In this document: one piece after another, positions 15,248-23,841 of the stretch
Numbering within the stretch: position 1 is the stretch's first letter
Layout: each line of letters opens with the position of its first letter
NCBI GenBank assembly: GCA_012729335.1
Contig: JAAYDJ010000039.1
Span: forward strand, 1-64,000
DNA from: Bacteroidales bacterium
Lineage (GTDB): Bacteria > Bacteroidota > Bacteroidia > Bacteroidales > Prolixibacteraceae
Reading direction: 5' to 3'
Length of the DNA: 64,000 bases
The notes under the pieces: generated by a model
What the model saw: the letters and a program-made list of their open reading frames with translations, nothing else
Database searches by the model: none
Told to the model about the DNA's origin: nothing
Program-made: the position numbers and the translations under genes

Positions 15248-18232
15248 TTAAAGTTTCCAGACAAGGCTGAAAGAGAACTGCCGGTTGGGAGTGTAATTCC
15301 TGGTGAAAGCCTCCACATCCCCGTTCACACCGTGGTATTGAGCGAATCGGACCGGCTCATTCAGGAGATCTTTCACCCCTGCTTTCACACTGAAGTTTTT
15401 CCCGATGCCTTTTTGTACGGTCAGATCCAACCCGTTCTGGGGGAGTTCCCAGGTATGCGGATTGGTGGGGGTACCCACATAGGCAATCCGTTTTCCCACG
15501 ACATTATAGCTCAGATTGATGTCCAGGTCTTTTTCAACGTTGTTGTAGAAGAGTCCCAAATTGATGATGTAAGGCGACTGGCCTGCCATCACCCTCAGGG
15601 TGTCGCGGGTAAACTCCTGTTCGGAGGTATTGATTTCACTTTTAATCAGGGAGGTATTAAAGACCACGGTCAGGTTTTTGAGAAACCCCCGGAATCCGGA
15701 GGTGCCTTCCAATCCTTCGAACCGTTTCCTGATATCGATCTCTATTCCTGTGCTGTACGCTTCTTCGGTGTTATAGGGGAAGTAGTCGTAAGTGGTCCCT
15801 GACGGGCGGAGGAAGGTCTCAATGGGGTCGGTGAACTTCTTGTAGAAGCCGGCCACCGATATCATCTCTCCCGGCCGGGGATACCACTCGTAACGGAGGT
15901 CGAAGTTGCCGGCATAGGCACTCTTCAGCTCCTTATTCCCATAAACGATTGCGAACAACTCAAAATCCTGGTAATCAAAGGGGGCCATCTCCCTGAACTC
16001 GGGGCGGTTGACGGTTTTGCCGTAGGAGAGCCTGAACAGGTGGGATTCAGTCATATTCCAGGTCAGGTTCACCGACGGGAAAATATCGAGGGTGTCGCGT
16101 GTGATGGGGGTTTTATCGGCATCTTCCCGCTCTTCAAAGAAATTGGTGATTCCGCGGTTCCAGTTTTCGAGGCGGATCCCTCCAGAAAGCGTGATTTTGT
16201 GGGTGACGGGCAGAGAGAGTGCCACATATCCTGCGGTGAGGATATCATTGGCGTCATAACTGTCTTTGGCCCTGGTGTTGTCGCGATAGGAAAGCCCGTG
16301 CTGTGTATAGGGTGCCGTTTGATCAAACCAGAAACTGGAGGGATTCATGATCTCTGACACAGGATCGAAAAAGAGGTCAGGGGGGTTACGCAAAGCGACG
16401 ACCCCTACCAGCCTTGAGTTGAGCGACCGCTCTTTCTTCTCGTAAAAACCACCGGCTTTCAGCTGCCACGGCGTGGTCGAAAAGGGGAAAGTCATCTGAT
16501 GGGTCAGATCCAGCTTTCCATTGCTGATCACCTCCTCCATGTCGATCCAGAGCCTTCCGGCAAGGTAGGGATTGGGAACATTTTGAATCCGCAGGTAATA
16601 CTGGTTGTAACGGTCACTGGCTTCATCGGTGATCTGCACCTGCGTTAACCGCCGGTTGTCGGGCTGGTTTTTGTTGGTAAATCCATACCCCACAAGCCAG
16701 TTGACCCGGGTCCGCCCCTTGTTGAAGGTCTGCTCTCCGGCCAACTGTCCCGAATAGACCAACCGGCTGTCATATTTCAAATCAAACATCCGGAGCGTCT
16801 CGACATTGTAATAATTGATCCCATCGCGCTGTGTGGTCGAGAGGGTTCCCATCTGATTCAGAAAATTGCGGAACTCCAGCTTCTGGTTCTTTCCATAGAG
16901 GAAATTGAAATTCTGTATAATCCCGGTCTTATGTTCCGATTTGGCCTGCTGGTCGGTAAAATCAAAATTTCGGATCAACTCCCCCAGGGTTTCATCATAA
17001 TTCTGGTATTCCACCCGCTGGTTGGTCGTAAAACTGGTGGAAGTGCCATAATTCAGGGAGGTGATATTCCCTACCGAAACCTTCCCGATCAGAAACCTGC
17101 GTAAAAAGGAGACCGAGAAGTTTTGATCGGGAAGGGGGGCTTTTGCCGACACCTCCCAGTTATTGGGGAAAAGCGCCGATATGGTGTTGATCTGAGCCGT
17201 CCGGTCAAGATAAGCGGAGGCATCGGGCCAGTCGTAGAGGAGGGCAAACGCTTCCGGGGAGGGGACACCGGCGGGCAAAGCCCTGGAACCATCGTCCCAG
17301 CCCAGCCAATCAGTCTTACTCCCTTCATGGGTCAGAAAATCCTTGCTGAAAGTGGCTCCTTCGTTGTACTTGGCCCCATAAGTAAGACTGAAACTATTTT
17401 CATCGGCCACATTCCTGGTTTGGATATTGATCGCCGCCCCGGCAAAATCGGCAGGCAGCTCGGGGGCAGGACTCTTATAAATCAAAATGTTGTCGATCAG
17501 TCCGCTGGGTATGGCATCAAAGGAGAAGGCCCGTTTGTCGGCCTCGAAACTGGGCGCCGTGGCATTGTTCAGCATCACCGAATTGTATCGCTCCTCCAAC
17601 CCGCGAACCACCACAAACCGGCCATCGGTAATCGTAATGCCAGGCACCCGGCGCACCACCTCCGCCGCATCCTTGTCCTGGCTCCTGGAGATCTGTTGCG
17701 CCGTAATCCCACTGACAATCAAACTGCCCGATTTCAGGGTGTTCATCAGGGCGACTTCGGTGTTGCTCCGTTTCCGGGCCACCACCTTCACCTCCCCCAC
17801 ATCAATGGAGACTGGCAGGAGGTCAATGACCAATTCGGCATCCCCCACCCCGGGAACTTCCACCTTGATAATCTGATTCTCATAGGAAATAAAAGCCACC
17901 ACCAGGTTGTAACTCCCTTTTGTGACGTCGGCAAGCACAAAATTACCGTCAAAATCGGTGATCGTTCCACGTGTGGTTCCCTGAATCAGCAACTGGGCCC
18001 CCACCAGGGTCTCCCCGGTTTTACCGTCCCGCACCGTTCCCCTGATGTTCCCCGCCCGCGCTTCTTTAAGCGCAGACAGGGATACCAGGAGCAAAAAGGA
18101 AATAACTACAAAGCGGCTTAACCGCACTTCGTTTGTGGTTGGGTTGAAAATAGATTTCTTATTGTTGTTAACAAAAAATGTGGGAAGGGTATCACGTGAA
18201 TAAACCTTTTCTGGTTTCGTAAAAAACATCAT
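15248..18232 (-). CDS. TonB-dependent outer-membrane receptor
   Basis: 994 residues. After a leader containing the hydrophobic stretch FVVISFLLLVSLSALKEARA (about 43-62) comes a CarboxypepD_reg-like domain (TGETLVGAQLLIQG to VAFISYEN, about 65-145). A plug follows, with SGITAQQISRSQDKDAAEVVRRVPGI, FVVVRGLEERYNSVMLNN and PADFAGAAINIQT. The 22-stranded barrel ends in FSFSLVWKL. It imports a ligand across the outer membrane using TonB energy. No SusD gene is adjacent; instead beta-helix proteins flank it. The promoter carries a Pho-box-like array. About 40 residues precede the hydrophobic segment, an unusually long N-terminus. The ligand is unknown. Confidence 0.93.
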   Translation of the reverse strand: MMFFTKPEKVYSRDTLPTFFVNNNKKSIFNPTTNEVRLSRFVVISFLLLVSLSALKEARAGNIRGTVRDGKTGETLVGAQLLIQGTTRGTITDFDGNFVLADVTKGSYNLVVAFISYENQIIKVEVPGVGDAELVIDLLPVSIDVGEVKVVARKRSNTEVALMNTLKSGSLIVSGITAQQISRSQDKDAAEVVRRVPGITITDGRFVVVRGLEERYNSVMLNNATAPSFEADKRAFSFDAIPSGLIDNILIYKSPAPELPADFAGAAINIQTRNVADENSFSLTYGAKYNEGATFSKDFLTHEGSKTDWLGWDDGSRALPAGVPSPEAFALLYDWPDASAYLDRTAQINTISALFPNNWEVSAKAPLPDQNFSVSFLRRFLIGKVSVGNITSLNYGTSTSFTTNQRVEYQNYDETLGELIRNFDFTDQQAKSEHKTGIIQNFNFLYGKNQKLEFRNFLNQMGTLSTTQRDGINYYNVETLRMFDLKYDSRLVYSGQLAGEQTFNKGRTRVNWLVGYGFTNKNQPDNRRLTQVQITDEASDRYNQYYLRIQNVPNPYLAGRLWIDMEEVISNGKLDLTHQMTFPFSTTPWQLKAGGFYEKKERSLNSRLVGVVALRNPPDLFFDPVSEIMNPSSFWFDQTAPYTQHGLSYRDNTRAKDSYDANDILTAGYVALSLPVTHKITLSGGIRLENWNRGITNFFEEREDADKTPITRDTLDIFPSVNLTWNMTESHLFRLSYGKTVNRPEFREMAPFDYQDFELFAIVYGNKELKSAYAGNFDLRYEWYPRPGEMISVAGFYKKFTDPIETFLRPSGTTYDYFPYNTEEAYSTGIEIDIRKRFEGLEGTSGFRGFLKNLTVVFNTSLIKSEINTSEQEFTRDTLRVMAGQSPYIINLGLFYNNVEKDLDINLSYNVVGKRIAYVGTPTNPHTWELPQNGLDLTVQKGIGKNFSVKAGVKDLLNEPVRFAQYHGVNGDVEAFTRNYTPNRQFSFSLVWKL

Positions 18233-18257
18233 AACAATTGCTCCTGAAATTCCACCA

Positions 18258-18265
18258 CAAAGGTG
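18258..18265 (-). promoter_or_regulatory. -7-like element CACCTTTG for the TonB receptor gene
   Basis: The minus strand reads CACCTTTG, seven of eight positions of TAnnTTTG, about 26 nt before the ATG at 18232 and 9 bp downstream of a perfect TGTTACA heptamer. Confidence 0.5.
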
Positions 18266-18274
18266 AGGGGCCCT

Positions 18275-18314
18275 TGTTACAAGGTTGTTTCAAAAAAATG
18301 ACAGTATCATTAAA
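18275..18314 (-). promoter_or_regulatory. Pho-box-like array upstream of the TonB receptor gene
   Basis: On the plus strand, TGTTACA at 18275 and TGTTTCA at 18286 are 11 bp apart, followed in register by weaker AATGACA (18297) and CATTAAA (18308). Read toward the gene, the units TTGAAAC and TTGTAAC plus an upstream CTGTCAT are spaced 7+4, like Escherichia coli Pho boxes. The array sits in the 130-bp gap between thpR and the receptor gene. Confidence 0.6.
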
Positions 18315-18362
18315 GTTTGCCTGCCAGAAGGGAGTGGAAGCCAGATGCGGAAAACTGGGGAT

Positions 18363-18929
18363 TCAGTCTTCCATTTTCAGGGGGGTGACGGCCAGGGGTT
18401 TGTATATGGGGCCGCGGGGCTGCAGGATGCTTTCGTACAGGATAATCCGGGAGGCCTCTGCCTCCTGGAACTCCTCCTGCTCCACCGAATGGATGATCTC
18501 TTTAAACCGCTTCTTCTCGTAGAGGTTTTTAATCCTGGCCAGGGTCAGGTGTGCTTTGAACGCGTGGTTTCCCGGTGCAAATCCCAAAGTTTCCAGCTCA
18601 CGTTCCAGCAGGTCGGCCAGGCGGGGAGCCCCCTCCCATCCTTCTATACGGGCATATAAAACGGAGGGCACACCCTTAAAGGAAAAATAACCGAGACCCC
18701 TGACCATGCCCCTGCCAATGTGACAATCATGGCATGTCCGTCTCATCGCCTCTGTTATGGGAGCCATCATCTCATCAGGAGTATCCCCCAAAAACCTCAC
18801 AGTCACGTGAAAATTGACCGGCTCTACCCAACTGATATTCTCCCCTCTGAATTGCGCCCTCAAGCTCTCGGTGAACTGCTTCAGTGGGGCTCCCGCTTCC
18901 ACCGGAATCGCAATAAACGTACGCTTCAT
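18363..18929 (-). CDS. thpR: RNA 2',3'-cyclic phosphodiesterase, 2H family
   Basis: 188 residues with the two HxTx motifs that define the 2H superfamily: FHVTVRFLG (about residues 40-48) and HLTLARI (about 127-133). ThpR opens 2',3'-cyclic phosphates at RNA ends; the family was once called 2'-5' RNA ligase. The N-terminus KRTFIAIP is typical. It is cytosolic, with no signal peptide. It lies upstream of the TonB receptor on the same strand, but the Pho-box-like promoter in the 130-bp gap argues that the two are separate units. Confidence 0.93.
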   Translation of the reverse strand: MKRTFIAIPVEAGAPLKQFTESLRAQFRGENISWVEPVNFHVTVRFLGDTPDEMMAPITEAMRRTCHDCHIGRGMVRGLGYFSFKGVPSVLYARIEGWEGAPRLADLLERELETLGFAPGNHAFKAHLTLARIKNLYEKKRFKEIIHSVEQEEFQEAEASRIILYESILQPRGPIYKPLAVTPLKMED

Positions 18930-19065
18930 TTAGAGTGACCATTGGTTTTTCAATCGGTCAGGAGGAGGATTCCGCAAACACAGACTAAGAAATACCGGCC
19001 ACCGGGAGGGTATGCTTACAAAAACCAGACGACCCGATGACTAACTGCCCGCCCTTTATGCCTCC

Positions 19066-19653
19066 CTAAAGCCATCCCCGCTCCACCAGAACCACGATCT
19101 CCTCAATAAGAAGATCTTCACCGTAGGGATCGTACTCGTCTTTCAGGTTATTCCGGAACAACCGGGCAATGCCCTGCCAGAATGCGGCCTGAAATCCTCC
19201 CCTGAACTCCTTGATGATGTCGTAACCGGTACGGCCCGTCTGCCGGTCAATCAACTTAATCAGCACCCTCCCGTCGCTGATGCTCATTTTCTTGAACTCC
19301 TCCTTGTAACGGGCCATCAGTTGGTCTTCCACCTTGCCGATCAGCCTGCGTTTCTCCCTGTCGGTTTTCAGCTTAATGTATTCAGGCTCGTATTGATCAA
19401 GCAATTCACTCGCTCTCAGCGCATACGGATACACCTTCTTCACCCGCTGGATTAACCTGTAGTATTGCCTTTCAAACCGGGCATTCCTGAACTCACGCCG
19501 CGGATAAACCCACACTTCCCTGATCTCCCGGTGGATCACCGTATCATTCCCAATGACATAACCAACGCCCACGCGGCTCGTATCTGCCACCTGGGCCACC
19601 GTTCCGGCCACTCCCAGAACCAGGAAAATCAGTATCAGGATTGGTTTTCTCAC
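19066..19653 (-). CDS. DUF4294 family secreted protein
   Basis: 195 residues with a signal peptide (PILILIFLVLGVAGTVAQ) followed by a domain rich in charged and aromatic residues. Family-type segments are REIREVWVYPRREF, YRLIQRVKKVYPYALRASELL and LIKLIDRQTGRTGYDIIKEFRGG, then QAAFWQGIARLF. DUF4294 is a Bacteroidetes family of unknown function; a cell-envelope location is all that can be said. A perfect TACCTTTG element sits 18 bp upstream of the start, so the leader would be very short. Confidence 0.9.
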   Translation of the reverse strand: MRKPILILIFLVLGVAGTVAQVADTSRVGVGYVIGNDTVIHREIREVWVYPRREFRNARFERQYYRLIQRVKKVYPYALRASELLDQYEPEYIKLKTDREKRRLIGKVEDQLMARYKEEFKKMSISDGRVLIKLIDRQTGRTGYDIIKEFRGGFQAAFWQGIARLFRNNLKDEYDPYGEDLLIEEIVVLVERGWL

Positions 19654-19670
19654 ATCATCCGTTTGTCATG

Positions 19671-19678
19671 CAAAGGTA
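19671..19678 (-). promoter_or_regulatory. -7 element TACCTTTG for the DUF4294 gene
   Basis: A full TAnnTTTG match on the minus strand, 18 bp before the ATG at 19653. The predicted leader is only about 10 nt. Confidence 0.6.
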
Positions 19679-19721
19679 AAACGAAATCGCCTTCGCTTCA
19701 TTATCCCTCTGCCAAAGTTTG

Positions 19722-19729
19722 TATCTTTG
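19722..19729 (+). promoter_or_regulatory. -7 element TATCTTTG for arginine deiminase
   Basis: A full TAnnTTTG match, 23 bp before the ATG at 19752. Its position rules out the in-frame ATG at 19719, which would lie upstream of the transcription start. Confidence 0.65.
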
Positions 19730-19751
19730 CCGCTGTCTCAAAAACCAGGCC

Positions 19752-21023
19752 ATGACAGAACCCGTCAAAATACAGGTAAGCTCAGAAACCGGACCTCTGG
19801 AGGCGGTTATTCTCCACAGGCCCGGGCCGGAAGTGGAAAACATGACCCCCGCCAATGCGGAAAGAGCCCTTTACAGCGACATCCTCAACCTCTCGGTCGC
19901 TTCGGAAGAGTACGAACAGCTCAAGGGTGTCCTGGAGAAGGTCTCCATGACCTTTGAAATCCGCGACCTGCTTACCGGCATTCTGGGACTCCCTGAGGTC
20001 AGGGAGAATCTGGTCAGGCGCATCTGTTGCAATGAGGAGATCTGCCAGGCTGCGGAAATCCTGACGGAGCTTCCTGCGGAACAGCTGGCGGGCCAGCTCA
20101 TCGAGGGGGTGCCACTGGTCAAGGACAACCTCACCCGTTTCCTGAGCCAGGAACGCTATCTCCTCAAGCCCCTCCATAACCTTTTTTTCACCCGCGACAT
20201 CGCCATGGCGGTCAACGAACAGGTGATGACCGGCAGGATGGCCAACAGGGTCCGCGAACGGGAATCCCTTATCATGGAAGCCATATTCACCCATCATCCC
20301 CTCTTCGGCATTGCCCCCTGGAACCCCGTTACCCAGGAATCACCTGCCTCCTCCAAGGGAGTGGCCACCATGGAGGGAGGCGACTTCCTCGTAGCCCGCG
20401 AAGACACCTTCGTCATCGGTACCGGCGCCCGCACCTCCACCCAGGGCATCGACTTCTTCCTCCGGAGGATCTGTGAAACCACCCGCGAAACCCGCCATGT
20501 CATCGTACAGGAACTCCCCCGCTCCCCGGAATCCTTTATCCACCTCGACATGATCTTCACCTTCCTCGACAGGGATGCCTGCATGGTGTACGAACCCATC
20601 GTCTTCGAACTTAACCGGTTCAAAACCATCCATATCGAAACCGCCAACGGGAAGGTCCGTAAAATTGAACATGAACCCAACATCCTGGCGGCCCTCAAAA
20701 AGCTGGGCATGGATCTGGAACCCATTGCCTGCGGCGGCAACTCCGATCCCTGGATCCAGGAGAGAGAACAATGGCACAGCGGCGCCAACTTCTTCGCCTT
20801 TGCCCCCGGAAAAGTCATCGGCTACGCCCGGAATATCCATACCATGAATGAACTGAACCGCTATGGCTTCGAAATCATCACCGCCAGGGAAGTCATGAAA
20901 GGCGTCAAATCTCCCGATGATTACAAAAGATGCGTGGTCACCATCGCCGGCTCTGAACTGGCCCGCGGCGGCGGCGGCGCACGCTGCATGACCCTCCCCG
21001 TCAAAAGAACCTCCCAGGTTTAA
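19752..21023 (+). CDS. arcA: Arginine deiminase-type amidinotransferase-fold hydrolase
   Basis: About 423 residues. The enzyme hydrolyses arginine to citrulline and ammonia through a Cys thiouridine-like intermediate. Conserved parts visible are ETGPLEAVILHRPGPE at the N-terminus, the helical insert domain (about 70-150), TRDIAMAV, MEGGDFLV, FIHLDMIFTFLD with the catalytic His, CGGNSDPWIQEREQW, and the C-terminal RGGGGARCMTLP with the nucleophilic Cys. No arcB, arcC or antiporter gene is adjacent, so a full deiminase energy pathway is not encoded here. The start at 19752 is set by the promoter. A SpoU-type methylase gene follows on the same strand. Confidence 0.92.
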   Translation: MTEPVKIQVSSETGPLEAVILHRPGPEVENMTPANAERALYSDILNLSVASEEYEQLKGVLEKVSMTFEIRDLLTGILGLPEVRENLVRRICCNEEICQAAEILTELPAEQLAGQLIEGVPLVKDNLTRFLSQERYLLKPLHNLFFTRDIAMAVNEQVMTGRMANRVRERESLIMEAIFTHHPLFGIAPWNPVTQESPASSKGVATMEGGDFLVAREDTFVIGTGARTSTQGIDFFLRRICETTRETRHVIVQELPRSPESFIHLDMIFTFLDRDACMVYEPIVFELNRFKTIHIETANGKVRKIEHEPNILAALKKLGMDLEPIACGGNSDPWIQEREQWHSGANFFAFAPGKVIGYARNIHTMNELNRYGFEIITAREVMKGVKSPDDYKRCVVTIAGSELARGGGGARCMTLPVKRTSQV

Positions 21024-21081
21024 CCTGCAAAAAGAGACCCGGTCGACCCTTCGGAAAAGAGGCTGAAAACACCACACCAGC

Positions 21082-21645
21082 ATGAAGAAACGAACCATGG
21101 CGGAACTCAACCGCCTTTCGACAAAGGAATACCTCCACACCCCTAAACTCCCGGTGACCGTCATCCTCGACAATATCCGGAGCTGCCACAACACGGGATC
21201 CGTTTTCCGTACGGCCGACGCCCTTATGATCGAAAAAATCTGGCTCTGCGGAATTACCGCCACCCCCCCCGACAAGGAAATCCATAAAACCGCACTCGAC
21301 GCCGAAAAAGTGGTCGCCTGGGAATATGCCGCACACGCCTCCGATGTGGTCAGCCACCTCCATACCCTCGGATACCGCGTTTACGCCGTCGAACAGGTCG
21401 AAAACAGCATTCCCCTCCCCGCATTTCTCCCCCTCCCCGGTGAAAAAATAGCCCTTATCTTCGGAAATGAGGTGAAAGGCGTTCAGCAGGAGGTCGTCGA
21501 CCTGTGCGATGGGGCCATTGAAATCCCTCAGTTTGGCACCAAACACTCCTTCAATGTGTCGGTAAGCGCCGGAATCGTCCTTTGGGACATCACCCAAAAA
21601 ATAAGATTCCCCGCCAGCCACTCCCATCCCGCTCCCCGTGAATAA
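21082..21645 (+). CDS. TrmH/SpoU-family RNA 2'-O-methyltransferase
   Basis: 187 residues with the SPOUT trefoil-knot motifs: motif 1 LDNIRSCHNTGSVFRTADAL (residues about 29-48), motif 2 IALIFGNEVKGV (about 125-136) and motif 3 IEIPQFGTKHSFNVSVSAGIVLWD (about 152-175). It methylates a ribose 2'-OH of tRNA or rRNA using S-adenosylmethionine; the exact site cannot be told because no substrate-recognition domain is present. It follows arginine deiminase by 58 bp. Its last two codons and stop form the first copy of a 39-bp tandem repeat. Confidence 0.92.
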   Translation: MKKRTMAELNRLSTKEYLHTPKLPVTVILDNIRSCHNTGSVFRTADALMIEKIWLCGITATPPDKEIHKTALDAEKVVAWEYAAHASDVVSHLHTLGYRVYAVEQVENSIPLPAFLPLPGEKIALIFGNEVKGVQQEVVDLCDGAIEIPQFGTKHSFNVSVSAGIVLWDITQKIRFPASHSHPAPRE

Positions 21646-21753
21646 ATAAAGGGTCACTCTCAACCTTTAGCACAACGTGAATAAATAAAGGGGCCCTCTC
21701 GACCCTCGGCACACCGTGAATAAAAAAGGGCCGCCCCCTCCATGGGGACAGCC
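21637..21753. repeat. 39-bp direct repeat at the 3' end of the methylase gene
   Basis: CGTGAATAAATAAAGGG starts at 21637 and again at 21676, and CGTGAATAAAAAAGGG starts at 21715. Two full 39-bp units plus a diverged third run into a terminator hairpin. The first copy supplies the codons Arg-Glu-stop of the methylase gene, so the repeat probably arose by duplication of the gene's tail. Confidence 0.85.
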
Positions 21754-21758
21754 CTTTT
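21724..21758. terminator. Bidirectional terminator between trmH-like gene and dsbD
   Basis: AAAAGGGC...GCCCTTTT flanks CCCC/GGGG around a TCCA loop with a few mismatches. A-runs on the left and T-runs on the right suit termination of both convergent genes. Confidence 0.8.
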
Positions 21759-21782
21759 CCGCAGGAAAACCTGAAAGGGAAT

Positions 21783-23705
21783 TTACTCCACGCCCTTTCT
21801 GATGAAGTCTCTGAACTCGTCCGCATCAAAGGTCACCGCCAACTGGTGCTCTGTGCCGTCAGGCTCTATGACCACGTGAAAGGGAATGCTGTTGGTATTG
21901 TATTTCCTGATCTGAAGGTCCAGGTTGACTTTTCCCATCGTCCTGAGGGTTTTCCCTTCAGCGTCACTCTTCCACTCCGATTCGGGCAGGGTCGTCCGGT
22001 CATCGGTATATAAGGCCACGACCACATACTTTTCAGAAAGCATACGAAGCACCTCAGAATCAGTCCACACCGAATTTTCCATTTTTTTGCAATTGGCACA
22101 GGCGTGCCCCTTAAAAACCAGGAAGAGCGGTTTCCCCTGTTCTTTGGCGCAGGCCAGTCCCTGCTCATAATCGAAATACCCGTTCAATCCGTGGGGGAGG
22201 TGAAGTTTATCGGCATACTTTGCGGGCCCGCACAAGGGTTGGGGCACGGTCGCACCCGGGGAGGTCATGGTTGCCACAGGAGCTGCCGTCACTGTAGCCG
22301 GCGGCAGCAACGCCGAAATCGGCTTCAACGGCGATCCCAAAAGCCCGGTAAATAGATATACCACAAAGGTAAATGCGGCTATAGCCAGAAACAACCGGCC
22401 TACCCCCAGATAAGGCAGGTCACTGTCGTGTGAAAATTTGATCTTACCCAGAAAATAGAGCCCCAGCAGGAAGAAAAGAACAATCCAGATGGCCAGGTAA
22501 AGATCACGCGACAGGAGGCCAAATCCGTATACCTGATCAATGTTGCTCAGGAACTTCAGTCCGAACGCCAGCAGTATAAAGGCAAAAACCACTTTGACCA
22601 CGTTCATCCATCCCCCCGACTTGGGAAGTTTGCTCAGCGCCGACGGGAAGATGGCCAGCAGGGTGAACGGGGTGGCAAAGGCGAGCCCGAAAAAGAACAT
22701 GCCCAGCAGGGGCCGCATACCGCCCCCCTGCACCGCCTCGATGATCAAAGCTCCGATAAAGGGCCCCGTACATGAAAAAGAAACAATCACGGTGGTCAGC
22801 GCCATGAAAAATGCCCCCACAATACCCCCCTGATCTGCCTTCGCATCGGTTTTATTGACCAGGCTGCTGGGCAACACAATCTCAAAGAGCCCGAAAAAGG
22901 AAAGGGCAAAAATGAAGAAAAGAATGAAAAACAACAGGTTGGGAATCCAGTGCGTGCTCAGCAGGCTTCCCACATTGGGACCGAAAATGCCGAAAGAGAA
23001 CAGAGCCCCCAGCAGGGTAAAAATGGCCACTATCGACAATCCGAAAAAGAGGGCGCTGCGGATGGCCTTGCCCCGGTTTTCACTGCCCCTCATGAAAAAG
23101 GAGACCGTCATGGGAATCATCGGGAAAACACACGGCGTGAGTATGGCCGCCAACCCCGCCAACAATGAAATCAGGATAAACACCCAGAGGCTGTTCCCGC
23201 TTCCGCCATCCGCGGCCAGAGGAACCCCCGCCCCTTCTGCGGCAGCCGCCGCTGTTCCGGCCTGACTGAATGTGAATATGAACGGCACTTCAGCCGGCGG
23301 CAAACACTGCTCGTCGTCACAACCCATGAATTCCACATATCCTTTGATCTGGGTGACTCCCTCCCCCAACACCACCTTCTGCCTGAAAACCGCGGTATCA
23401 CTGAAATAACGCAGATTCATCTGAAACGTGGGATCAAAAGTCTCCACAGGTTCCGGGAAAGCCAGCAACGCTCCCTCCCGGGTAAACAGGGTGGTGTCTT
23501 CAAACACGAAGGAAGTGGCAATGGGACCCCCCTCAGGGAGGTACGTGTCGTAAAGATGCCATCCCTTTTCCATGACCGCCATGAAAACCAGCTCGGCATT
23601 CTGCCCGTCATTCGAACTGCTGAAATTCCACTTGATGGGCTCTATCACCTGGGCACCGGCCCCCAGAGCCAGAAAAAAAGTCAGTACAAATATCAGTCGT
23701 CTCAT
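21783..23705 (-). CDS. dsbD: Thiol:disulfide interchange protein DsbD
   Basis: 640 residues in the classic three-domain order. A signal peptide (LIFVLTFFLALGAGAQ) precedes a periplasmic DsbD-alpha-like domain (about 20-150, with CDDEQCLPP). A polytopic region of about eight helices follows (about 170-460), with the conserved LTPCVFPMIPMTVSFF and the second cysteine motif SFSCTGPFIG. The C-terminal thioredoxin-like domain (about 500-640) has KGHACANCKKMENSVW. It moves electrons from cytosolic thioredoxin to periplasmic proteins such as cytochrome c maturation factors. It is a single gene with its own terminator. Confidence 0.95.
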   Translation of the reverse strand: MRRLIFVLTFFLALGAGAQVIEPIKWNFSSSNDGQNAELVFMAVMEKGWHLYDTYLPEGGPIATSFVFEDTTLFTREGALLAFPEPVETFDPTFQMNLRYFSDTAVFRQKVVLGEGVTQIKGYVEFMGCDDEQCLPPAEVPFIFTFSQAGTAAAAAEGAGVPLAADGGSGNSLWVFILISLLAGLAAILTPCVFPMIPMTVSFFMRGSENRGKAIRSALFFGLSIVAIFTLLGALFSFGIFGPNVGSLLSTHWIPNLLFFILFFIFALSFFGLFEIVLPSSLVNKTDAKADQGGIVGAFFMALTTVIVSFSCTGPFIGALIIEAVQGGGMRPLLGMFFFGLAFATPFTLLAIFPSALSKLPKSGGWMNVVKVVFAFILLAFGLKFLSNIDQVYGFGLLSRDLYLAIWIVLFFLLGLYFLGKIKFSHDSDLPYLGVGRLFLAIAAFTFVVYLFTGLLGSPLKPISALLPPATVTAAPVATMTSPGATVPQPLCGPAKYADKLHLPHGLNGYFDYEQGLACAKEQGKPLFLVFKGHACANCKKMENSVWTDSEVLRMLSEKYVVVALYTDDRTTLPESEWKSDAEGKTLRTMGKVNLDLQIRKYNTNSIPFHVVIEPDGTEHQLAVTFDADEFRDFIRKGVE

Positions 23706-23841
23706 CCTTATCGTTGGGTATAATCGTTTTTACTAGCTAATAACAAACAAACCGCAAAATGTTTCACGGCCTGAACAGATTTCAGACCTGCATGCTTTAC
23801 GGCATGAGACGGGCAGGAGGGATGCTCAGCAGAAGAGATGG

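Noticed and set aside
14878-15318. Long minus-strand frames (146 and 111 codons) with repeated ESG-type heptapeptides
   Set aside because: They are produced by the 7-bp array, which is open in all frames and yields the same heptapeptide; there is no non-repeat protein core.
17123-18121. 332-codon frame antisense to the TonB receptor
   Set aside because: It lies fully inside the receptor's plug and signal region on the opposite strand and has no recognisable features.
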